Shown one piece after another: positions 23,619 through 31,496 of a stretch of 64,000 nt of DNA (its first letter is position 1; the number at the start of each line of letters is the position of its first letter). A program made the translations under genes and the position numbers. This DNA comes from an uncultured Lachnospiraceae bacterium (GTDB lineage: Bacteria > Bacillota > Clostridia > Lachnospirales > Lachnospiraceae): positions 14,920 through 78,919 of the forward strand of contig CAJTVQ010000014.1 in NCBI GenBank assembly GCA_910579935.1, in the 5' to 3' direction. The notes under the pieces were generated by a model that was not told where the DNA came from, did no database searches, and saw only the letters and a list, made by a program, of their open reading frames with translations.

Positions 23619-24797
23619 ATGAATATAGCATTTATTCCCGTAAGAGGAGGCAGCAGCTCCATTACGCTTAAAAATATCAAACCAATATGCGGGAAGCCGC
23701 TGGTATATTGGGCGGTAAAAGCGGCATGTGAGTGCCGGGACATCGATTTCGTCTATGTTGCGACTGACAGTGATGTAATCCGGAAAACAGTGGAAGGATT
23801 CCGAACAGCGGAATCCGGCGGAATATGGGATAAGATCAGGGTGATTGGCCGTTCCGCAGAATCGGCCACGGATACGGCATCCACGGAAACAGCCATGCTG
23901 GAGTTTGCCGAAAATTATGAATTTGACAGCATTGCACTGGTGCAGGCTACTTCACCGATGCTGAAAGCGGCGGATATCGAAGGCGGATTTACGCTTTTCC
24001 GTTCGCCGGAAACAGACAGTGTATTGTCCGTGGTACGTCAGCGGCGTTTTGTATGGAAGAAAGAGGAATCCGGGAGAGCCGTTCCCGCCAATTATGACAT
24101 TTTCCGTCGGCCGAGACGGCAGGAGTTTGAAGGATTTCTTATGGAAAACGGGGCCTTCTATATCACTTCCAGAAATAATCTGCTGCAGCACAAAAACCGC
24201 ATATCCGGCAATATAAAAACATATGAGATGGCGGAAGATTCCGCTTTTGAGATGGATGAGCCGGGTGACTGGATCATTATTGAGGCGCTGATGAAAAAGA
24301 ACGGATTGGCAGAAGGGGGAAAGGAAGCTGTACCGCAGGTCAAAATGTTCCTGACGGATTGCGACGGCTGCCTGACGGACGGCGGGATGTATTATTCCGA
24401 GCAGGGCGACGAACTGAAGAAGTTCAATACAAAGGACGGCATGGGACTTTCATTCCTGAGGGAAAAAGGGATTCTGACAGGGATCGTTACAGGAGAGAAT
24501 GTCGAACTGAACAGACGCCGCGCAGAAAAGCTGAAACTGGATATCTATAAGCCCGGCTGTAAAGACAAGGCTGCCATCATAACAGAATTGTGCAGACAGT
24601 ATCGGATTGACCCGGAAAATGTGGTCTATGTGGGAGACGATGTAAATGATCTGGAGGTGATCCGGATGGTCGGCTTCGGATGCTGCCCTGCGGACGCCGT
24701 CCCTGTGGTGAAAGCAGCGGCAAAGTATATTTCTGCCGCCAAAGGAGGAGAGGGCGTGATCAGGGAGGTTATTGATAAGATCCTGCCATACATATAG
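23619..24797 (+). CDS. CMP-sialate-type cytidylyltransferase fused to a KdsC-like HAD phosphatase
   Basis: A 392-residue fusion. The N-terminal domain (about 1-225) begins NIAFIPVRGGSSSITLKNIKP and has ATDSDVI, LVQATSPMLKA and MENGAFYI, typical of NeuA/PseF/KdsB-type transferases that make CMP-activated acidic sugars. The C-terminal domain (about 240-392) has the HAD motif FLTDCDGCLTDGG and YVGDDVNDLEVI, as in KdsC. The same order occurs in animal CMAS. AAGGAG is 8 bp before the ATG at 23619. No neuB or neuC is in the window, so the sugar is unknown (sialic, pseudaminic, legionaminic or similar). Confidence 0.88.
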   Translation: MNIAFIPVRGGSSSITLKNIKPICGKPLVYWAVKAACECRDIDFVYVATDSDVIRKTVEGFRTAESGGIWDKIRVIGRSAESATDTASTETAMLEFAENYEFDSIALVQATSPMLKAADIEGGFTLFRSPETDSVLSVVRQRRFVWKKEESGRAVPANYDIFRRPRRQEFEGFLMENGAFYITSRNNLLQHKNRISGNIKTYEMAEDSAFEMDEPGDWIIIEALMKKNGLAEGGKEAVPQVKMFLTDCDGCLTDGGMYYSEQGDELKKFNTKDGMGLSFLREKGILTGIVTGENVELNRRRAEKLKLDIYKPGCKDKAAIITELCRQYRIDPENVVYVGDDVNDLEVIRMVGFGCCPADAVPVVKAAAKYISAAKGGEGVIREVIDKILPYI

Positions 24798-24812
24798 GAA
24801 AATAAAAAAAAT

Positions 24813-24841
24813 TTGAAAAAAGTTCAAAAATTTGCTACAAT
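24813..24841 (+). promoter_or_regulatory. Upstream promoter of the sortase-BspA unit
   Basis: TTGAAA (24813-24818), 17 bp, TACAAT (24836-24841), directly after the preceding gene. Confidence 0.7.
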
Positions 24842-24856
24842 ATATTGATAAAAGAC

Positions 24857-24884
24857 TTGCATTAATTTCAAGGTATAGTAAAAT
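24857..24884 (+). promoter_or_regulatory. Second tandem promoter of the sortase-BspA unit
   Basis: TTGCAT (24857-24862), 16 bp, TAAAAT (24879-24884). With the upstream promoter it gives a tandem start region for the sortase. Confidence 0.6.
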
Positions 24885-24941
24885 ATAATATATGTGCGAT
24901 ATCGAAATCGGAGGAGAACGCATATATATATTGAAAGGAAC

Positions 24942-24966
24942 GGTTGAAAACCCTTGATTTTCAACC
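24942..24966 (+). other. Leader hairpin before the class B sortase
   Basis: GGTTGAAAA (24942-24950) pairs perfectly with TTTTCAACC (24958-24966) around a 7-nt loop. It ends 9 bp before the AAAGGAG ribosome site and may affect translation or stability. Confidence 0.55.
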
Positions 24967-24988
24967 CGGTAAAAAGGAGAAGTGAAAC

Positions 24989-26170
24989 ATGGCGGAAGGT
25001 CATACGGTCGAAGGACGGCAGTTCCGTACGAAAGCAGATTATGAGGCCGCATTGCGTGATAAGAAGAAGATAGACGCGATCAAAGCAAAAACAAACCTCA
25101 ATGATCCGCAGGATGTATTGGCGTTGTATGAGCAGATGCGGGGGGGAACTTACCGGTTTGAATCCATGGTCGGCAACGATTTTGATGACCTGATATACGA
25201 ACTGGCGGAGAAGTATAAGAAAACGGGAACAGATCCGTCCGGAAAACAGGCGAAAGCCAGGGGGAAGGTGCGCAAGGGCAAAAAGAAGGAACCTGCGGAC
25301 GGGGAAAAGATTTCGCTGGAAGACTTTGACAAGGATATGCAGAAAGAGATCACTGCCCAGCTGAAAGCCAGGGACAGGCGCAGAAAATGGCTGGTGGCGT
25401 TGTGCAGCGCCGGCGCGATATTCGGATTCGGGTATTTTATTACATATTATTATGTGGCGGAGCGCACGGAAGCTGGTTATGAGGAACTGGCGAGCCTGAA
25501 GAACAGTGAGATCCTGGCTGAGCCGGTTAACAGCAGTGAGGAAAAAAAAGTCATCGTGGTACGGGGGGAACAGGAGGAAATTGTGCTCCCTGATATACTG
25601 GATGAATATAAAACTTTATATAATAAGAATAAAAAACTAATCGGATGGCTGAAAATTGACGATACAATAATAGACTATCCCGTTATGCAGACTTCGAACA
25701 ACGAATATTACCTGACCCACAATTTCAATCAGGAGAAGGACAACAACGGCAGTATTTTTATGGATACGGAATGTGTGGCATATCCGAGGAGCCAGAACCT
25801 GATCCTGTACGGGCACCATATGAAGTCGGGAAAGATGTTTGGGGATTTGGAAAAATATGCAAAAGAGTCCTATTATCAGAAACACAGCGTCATCCAGTTT
25901 GACACGATATATGAGAAGGGCGTTTATCAGGTTATGTATGTGTTTCGGGCGAGGGTACTGAAAGAAAATGAGATCGCTTTTAAATATTATCAGTTTATAG
26001 AAGCCAATTCGGGAGAGGAATTCAATTCCTACATGAACGAAATGGCGGAAATGTCCCTGTACGATACGGGTGTGACAGCCGAGTACGGAGATGAGCTTTT
26101 GACATTATCCACCTGCGACCATTCGCAGACCGACGGAAGGTTTGTCGTAGTGGCCAAAAGGATTCAGTGA
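24989..26170 (+). CDS. srtB: Class B sortase
   Basis: A 393-residue transpeptidase. About 130 cytoplasmic, charged residues precede one membrane helix (about 133-155: WLVALCSAGAIFGFGYFI). The extracellular sortase domain has His276 (LYGHHM), Cys376 (TLSTC) and Arg near 387 (GRFVVV), so it is intact. The long charged N-terminal extension is unusual. It sits 29 bp upstream of a large surface protein with a C-terminal sorting signal, the obvious substrate. AAAGGAG lies before the ATG. Confidence 0.93.
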   Translation: MAEGHTVEGRQFRTKADYEAALRDKKKIDAIKAKTNLNDPQDVLALYEQMRGGTYRFESMVGNDFDDLIYELAEKYKKTGTDPSGKQAKARGKVRKGKKKEPADGEKISLEDFDKDMQKEITAQLKARDRRRKWLVALCSAGAIFGFGYFITYYYVAERTEAGYEELASLKNSEILAEPVNSSEEKKVIVVRGEQEEIVLPDILDEYKTLYNKNKKLIGWLKIDDTIIDYPVMQTSNNEYYLTHNFNQEKDNNGSIFMDTECVAYPRSQNLILYGHHMKSGKMFGDLEKYAKESYYQKHSVIQFDTIYEKGVYQVMYVFRARVLKENEIAFKYYQFIEANSGEEFNSYMNEMAEMSLYDTGVTAEYGDELLTLSTCDHSQTDGRFVVVAKRIQ

Positions 26171-26199
26171 CGACTTGTTTACAATGGAGGAGAGTAGCA

Positions 26200-29100
26200 A
26201 TGGCTAAGGGCAAAAAAAGCAAGAAAAAAAATCTAAGACTAAGGAGACAGCTGCGTAAGACGTTAGGGTGTCTGTTCATGATATCGGCGTTGATCGTATC
26301 GGCTATTCCGGTATCGCCGACGGAGGCGGCAGCCGGAACCGGGTGGGTTTCTGGTACTGGTGCAGGTCAGGACGGTTTTTTCGTACATTCGGACGGGCAG
26401 GCAATACCTACGATACAGACTTCCAGTACTTATACGCCGCCGGTTTACCGGGACGAGTCAGGGAATTTCTTTTTTGTATTTGTGGATGACCAGGGAAATG
26501 GAAATCCAGCGAATTCAAAACCTGATAAGTTTGCGATGATTGTGGATTTTCAACAGAATCAGACACTGCCGAACGGACGTCTGACGATTCCAGCCACGAT
26601 GGATGCATATATCAGAATTACGGACAGCGGTGGTATTGGGACCTATGCGGCTGCGAATAAAATGGGATATCCTCTGTATTTTAAGTCCTATGAGACTACG
26701 GCTTCTCAAAGGTCGGCAGGCGGAGAATGGCAGATGGATGCAGACGGAAATATGGAATATGTGGAAGCCTATGTGGCTACTCCGCGTGCACAGACATTTT
26801 TGGAGTATCTTCCCTGTTTGGAAACTCAGAAAGACAACTGGTGTCCGGATGGAATGACGGATGTTCAGTTATATTATTATGATGATTCTACAAAAAACGG
26901 AATTCCGCCTTCGACTGCTACGAAGGTGGAAAATGACCCAAACTGGAAACCAGTATTGGATAATACCAATAACAGGATTGCCAATGCAACAGTACAATAT
27001 ATTGCAAAGCAATATGCAGTTTATAATTCAAATAACAGCGGTTATACGTTTCATAATTGTGATGAAAACAAAAGCATTTTTGGAGGTACTGGTGAAGGCG
27101 TTGCAGCTTCGCATATTATTTCACTGACATTTGAACAATTGAGAGATTCCAGCGGAAAAGAGGTCGGGTCTCCATTAACCGGAATTGGCGCTTATGCATT
27201 TTATAATTGTACGAATCTCGAAAGTATCAGTCTTGGCAACGGTTTGGCAACGTTGGGAGATTATTCCTTTTCTAACTGCCGAAATTTGAAGGATGTAGAT
27301 TTACCTTATAATGCAAGGGTAGAGAGAATCGGAGCATATGCTTTTGCAAACTGTGGGAAGCTTCAGAGATTCCCGGTGCCCACCACGGTAAAGGGGATCG
27401 GAGATTACTGCTTTTCAAACTGTTTGGAGTTGGAAACCGTGGATTTGTCCGGAGCTCTTTTTGACCAGCCGGAAGGAAGTACCGGACTGGCAAGCAGTTT
27501 GGAACAGATCGGATATTATGCATTTAATAACTGCCAGGCTTTGAAGTATTTGGACTTACCGAGGTCTTATAACGGAGCGGAGCGGGGGAGTGCTGAAAAT
27601 ACTTCCGAGCCAAATGCTCCCGTATTTCATCTTTCCACGGTAAAAGGATGTACTTCGTTAGAGCATATTAAAACTTACAGTCCGACTTTACGGTTTGTGA
27701 CGGATGCGGAAGCACCGAACGATAAGCAGCTTACCGTGACGGATTCCTCCGGTACGGGTCAGCAGTATACAAGAACTTTCTATACAGGCGGATATGCCGG
27801 AAACGGAAAGGTTGACGGTACATATACGTTTGCGAATTTTAAAGCGGATGTAGGCGATGATTTTTATTTTGAAGCGCCGGCTTATGAGACCGGTACGAAT
27901 AATACGGTAAAGACACCGACTCATAATATTGCAAATGTACGTCATATCTGTTTTAAGTATGACGGGCAGGACAAATATGAGATTGTGGAACCGACGTTAG
28001 GTATAGACGCCGGGGGCAGTGTAATTGATATCGGACTGGTATTTGCAGTAGATACGCCGGGAAATTTGGTTGATTACCATGCGGAAGATCCGGAATCAGG
28101 CGAAGTTTTAGGAGTTCAGGTACCGGAAGTGACGATGCCGGCTAAAGTCGGACCACATGAGATCAGGAGTCTTATTGAGGGCAGTTTCACGGATGACTGC
28201 TGGATTGAAAAGGTTACGATTCCCGCCTCGGTTACGAATATCGGTGCGAATACTTTTAAAGGCAGCCATAATCTCCGGCATATTATTTTTGATGCGGCTG
28301 AGAATATAGAAACAATGGGAGCAGATGCTTTTGCAACGCAGGTAGTAAGAGAACTGCATGATGACAAGTCGGCATATCCGCATAATTGCGATACGCCTAA
28401 GGCCGATTTCCTGAATACGACGGTGACACCGTTCATGAGTTTTACGGGCAGTGTGACGGATTCGGAAATGAAAAGAACGGTGCCGTTTGATTACGCTATG
28501 AAGGCAAGTTCCAAAATTAATGCCGGAGAGCAGCAGCCCGCTTATATTACTTATTACAGCGGTATGCCTACGAATCTGACGATTAAATACAATCCGGATA
28601 CCCAGCTGTCGGAGCTGCAGTATTTCCCTACGAAGGCAGATGTAAATGCCGGATTTGAGATTCCTACGGATGCAAGCGGCAATCCGGAGTATGTGGGCGC
28701 TTACCAGCCGTTTACGAAGAATGGGAAGAGCAGTACTTATTACAGGTTCCCTTATATTACAGACGCGGTTGCGGCGGAAATAAAAGGCGCATTTACCAAT
28801 TCGGCGCCGTCTGAGAATCAGACGAATATCAAGAACGGGGTGGAGAACATTGTCATTCCGAACGGAGTAAATTCAGTTAAGAAAGGTCTGTTTTCAGGTT
28901 TGGATGAAAATGGCGGGCTGATAGAAGAAGTGACGGTAACCGAGACGGATGATCAGGGAAACACTGTCAATACGGTTTATAAAGTTGGTGAAAAACCACC
29001 GAAAGACTGGAAATATGAGGATGCACAGGATATAAAGAGCCTGACGACTCAGTCCATCTCGGATATTGAGCCTTATACGTTTGCCGGAATGGACGGCATG

Positions 29101-31455
29101 GAAAGTGCATACATCAATGGGGCGACAACAATCGGTGATTATGCATTTGACGACTGTGACAATCTGGGGATGGCGGATATTGGTTCAACAACGTCTACGT
29201 TGGGGCTGAGACCTTTCAGAGGATGTGATAAACTGGCAGATGTGAAATTCCAGACAGGCTCAGACGGCGGTTCGTTCTTTGTTTGTGAAGATGCAGTGAT
29301 TTACGGAACGGCAGAAGACGGCAAGACGAAGGAGAAAATAATAGAATGTCTGGAAGGACGCGGAACGGTTGTGACGAATACTTCCAGGGGTGTCGGACCG
29401 GATGAGTTAGAAGGTATTAAATTGATTGCACCGGAAGCGTTTATGGACTGTGACAATGTCAATATCGTGGATTTGAGCAAATCTTCGATTACCGAAGTTC
29501 CCGATCGGACATTTGCGGAGATGGATAAATTGTTTCAGGTAATATTGCCGGATATGGCAAGAATTATTCGTAATAAGGCATTTGTCAATACACCGGCTTT
29601 GGGTTATGTGACAGTTCCACCTAGTGTGACCAACATTGCACCGGATACATTTGCTTACATGGATGATATATACGATGAGAGTGAGATTCCATCGAAGACA
29701 AGGGATTTATTTGAATTTGTATGTCTGCCGGATACGGTGGCATCAGATTATGCCAGCCTGTATGACTACATTGGTGTGACGACCAGTGCGGATCTTCAGA
29801 TTAAACATTCGCTGATGCTCTATGATGCATTGGATCCGGATGATCTGAAATTTATTGAAGAAAGACTGATTACACATGGTACCGAGTTTGAACTGACGGA
29901 GAAAGATGCGCCTGACCATACGGCGGAAGGATATGTATTCTCTGAATGGTCTCCGGGACCGAAGATTTACAGCCCTATGACGGGAGATATGGAAGTCAAG
30001 GCTTTGTATGTGCCGATTGGTGCAACGATGTATACCGTTCGCTTCTTTGATATTAATGGAGAAGTGATGGAAGAATATACGCAGCAGGTAGAAGAAGGCA
30101 AGGCTGCAAGAAGTCCTTCTAGAGATGAGATGCAGGTAGAGGGTAAGGTATTTGACAAATGGGATAGAGATTTTACCAAGGTTACCTCAAATTTGGATAT
30201 TTATCCGGTTTATATAGATCGGGTAGAAGGTATGTTCTATGTAAACTTTTGGACTGATATGGATATGACCGAGAGAGTTGGAAGGGTACAGGAGGTTGCA
30301 TCCGGAGAAAGTGCGATTGAGCCTGCTCATCCGACCAAAGAGGGTTATACGTTCTCAAGGTGGTCTACGGATGCATGGCAGAGTGTAACAAAAGATTTGG
30401 ATGTTTTTGCGGTATATGTTGAAGACGGCGGAACGAATAAGCCGGATGACCCGAACAACCCGGATGACCCGAACAACCCGGATGACCCGAACAATCCGGA
30501 TAATCCGAACAACCCGAATAATCCGGGTAATGGTGACGGTAACAATGGAAACGGAAGCAACAAAGATGACAACGGTGATGATGATGACGACGATGATGAC
30601 TCCGTATCCGGAAACGGAACGAAGTATAAGGTAGTTGTCAACGGCGGTTCCGGTTCCGGTGAATATACCGCTGGTACGATTGTTCCGATCAACGCTTATG
30701 CGAGAGCGGACGGAACGGTATTTGATAAATGGACCAGTTCGTCTAACGGAGTGGGATTCGTAGACCAGACGGCAATATCAACGAACTTTACGATGCCGGC
30801 TAATAATGTGGAGATTACGGCTAATTATAAGGTAGGAAGCTCTTCCAGTGTCAGTGGAAATTCCAGAAGTGCGAGACGAAATTCCACGACGACGGTAGAT
30901 GTATCCAAGGGCGGAATCTCCAATACGGATATCGCTTCGGCGAACGTGAACGGTTCTTCCGATAACTTTATAGTAAGAGTTACGGATGATGCGACGGCCA
31001 CGGCGGCAGTCATCGCGGCATTGGAAGCACGGTATGGCGATCTGAGCAATATCGCTTACCTGCCAATGGATATCAGTCTGTATGATGCTACCGGAACGAC
31101 AAAGATTACCGACGTATCGGGAATCAGTGTGGATATTACCCTGCCTCTGCCGGATGATCTGATTCAGTATGCGGGAAATAACAGGGCGGCCAGTGTAGCA
31201 AACGGCAGACTGGAAGATTTGAATACGAGATTTACGACGATTGACGGTATACCCTGCGTTCAGTTTACCGCGACGCATTTCTCACCGTACACGATTTATG
31301 TGGATACGGCGAACTTGTCGGCGGGAACGATCGACGCAACGCCTAAGACCGGTGATCCGATTCATCCGAAGTGGTTCCTTGCCATGGGGCTTGCATGTAT
31401 TTCGATTGTATTGTTCTGCAAGAAGGATAAACAGCCCAAGGTAAAGCACGCTTAG
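26200..31455 (+). CDS. Giant BspA-type LRR cell-wall surface protein
   Basis: A 1751-residue secreted protein. A very basic N-terminus and hydrophobic segment (TLGCLFMISALIVSAIPV) form the signal peptide. BspA-type (LRR_5) repeats occur in three groups, near residues 326-453, 650-717 and 953-1153 (IGAYAFYNCTNLESISLG and similar). Two InlB/List-Bact type repeats lie near 1277-1404, then a Pro-Asn-Asp linker and an Asp run. It ends with PKTGDP (PKTG at 1715-1718), a hydrophobic helix and a basic tail: a sorting signal. The ATG at 26200 has GGAGG. The adjacent class B sortase probably anchors it. The ligand is unknown. Confidence 0.92.
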   Translation: MAKGKKSKKKNLRLRRQLRKTLGCLFMISALIVSAIPVSPTEAAAGTGWVSGTGAGQDGFFVHSDGQAIPTIQTSSTYTPPVYRDESGNFFFVFVDDQGNGNPANSKPDKFAMIVDFQQNQTLPNGRLTIPATMDAYIRITDSGGIGTYAAANKMGYPLYFKSYETTASQRSAGGEWQMDADGNMEYVEAYVATPRAQTFLEYLPCLETQKDNWCPDGMTDVQLYYYDDSTKNGIPPSTATKVENDPNWKPVLDNTNNRIANATVQYIAKQYAVYNSNNSGYTFHNCDENKSIFGGTGEGVAASHIISLTFEQLRDSSGKEVGSPLTGIGAYAFYNCTNLESISLGNGLATLGDYSFSNCRNLKDVDLPYNARVERIGAYAFANCGKLQRFPVPTTVKGIGDYCFSNCLELETVDLSGALFDQPEGSTGLASSLEQIGYYAFNNCQALKYLDLPRSYNGAERGSAENTSEPNAPVFHLSTVKGCTSLEHIKTYSPTLRFVTDAEAPNDKQLTVTDSSGTGQQYTRTFYTGGYAGNGKVDGTYTFANFKADVGDDFYFEAPAYETGTNNTVKTPTHNIANVRHICFKYDGQDKYEIVEPTLGIDAGGSVIDIGLVFAVDTPGNLVDYHAEDPESGEVLGVQVPEVTMPAKVGPHEIRSLIEGSFTDDCWIEKVTIPASVTNIGANTFKGSHNLRHIIFDAAENIETMGADAFATQVVRELHDDKSAYPHNCDTPKADFLNTTVTPFMSFTGSVTDSEMKRTVPFDYAMKASSKINAGEQQPAYITYYSGMPTNLTIKYNPDTQLSELQYFPTKADVNAGFEIPTDASGNPEYVGAYQPFTKNGKSSTYYRFPYITDAVAAEIKGAFTNSAPSENQTNIKNGVENIVIPNGVNSVKKGLFSGLDENGGLIEEVTVTETDDQGNTVNTVYKVGEKPPKDWKYEDAQDIKSLTTQSISDIEPYTFAGMDGMESAYINGATTIGDYAFDDCDNLGMADIGSTTSTLGLRPFRGCDKLADVKFQTGSDGGSFFVCEDAVIYGTAEDGKTKEKIIECLEGRGTVVTNTSRGVGPDELEGIKLIAPEAFMDCDNVNIVDLSKSSITEVPDRTFAEMDKLFQVILPDMARIIRNKAFVNTPALGYVTVPPSVTNIAPDTFAYMDDIYDESEIPSKTRDLFEFVCLPDTVASDYASLYDYIGVTTSADLQIKHSLMLYDALDPDDLKFIEERLITHGTEFELTEKDAPDHTAEGYVFSEWSPGPKIYSPMTGDMEVKALYVPIGATMYTVRFFDINGEVMEEYTQQVEEGKAARSPSRDEMQVEGKVFDKWDRDFTKVTSNLDIYPVYIDRVEGMFYVNFWTDMDMTERVGRVQEVASGESAIEPAHPTKEGYTFSRWSTDAWQSVTKDLDVFAVYVEDGGTNKPDDPNNPDDPNNPDDPNNPDNPNNPNNPGNGDGNNGNGSNKDDNGDDDDDDDDSVSGNGTKYKVVVNGGSGSGEYTAGTIVPINAYARADGTVFDKWTSSSNGVGFVDQTAISTNFTMPANNVEITANYKVGSSSSVSGNSRSARRNSTTTVDVSKGGISNTDIASANVNGSSDNFIVRVTDDATATAAVIAALEARYGDLSNIAYLPMDISLYDATGTTKITDVSGISVDITLPLPDDLIQYAGNNRAASVANGRLEDLNTRFTTIDGIPCVQFTATHFSPYTIYVDTANLSAGTIDATPKTGDPIHPKWFLAMGLACISIVLFCKKDKQPKVKHA
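30442..30528 (+). repeat. Tandem 18-bp coding repeat in the surface protein
   Basis: Units of CCGGATGACCCGAACAAC and variants occur about 4-5 times, encoding PDDPNN-type repeats. It is a wall-spanning linker and a likely site of length variation by slippage. Not a CRISPR. Confidence 0.85.
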
Positions 31456-31496
31456 TGTGATTGGAATGTGACACTGGTACTACGGGGGAGGATCCT

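Noticed and set aside
30442..30528. A CRISPR-like repeat array
   Set aside because: Units are contiguous, in frame and encode a Pro-Asn-Asp linker; there are no spacers. No CRISPR array was seen anywhere in the window.
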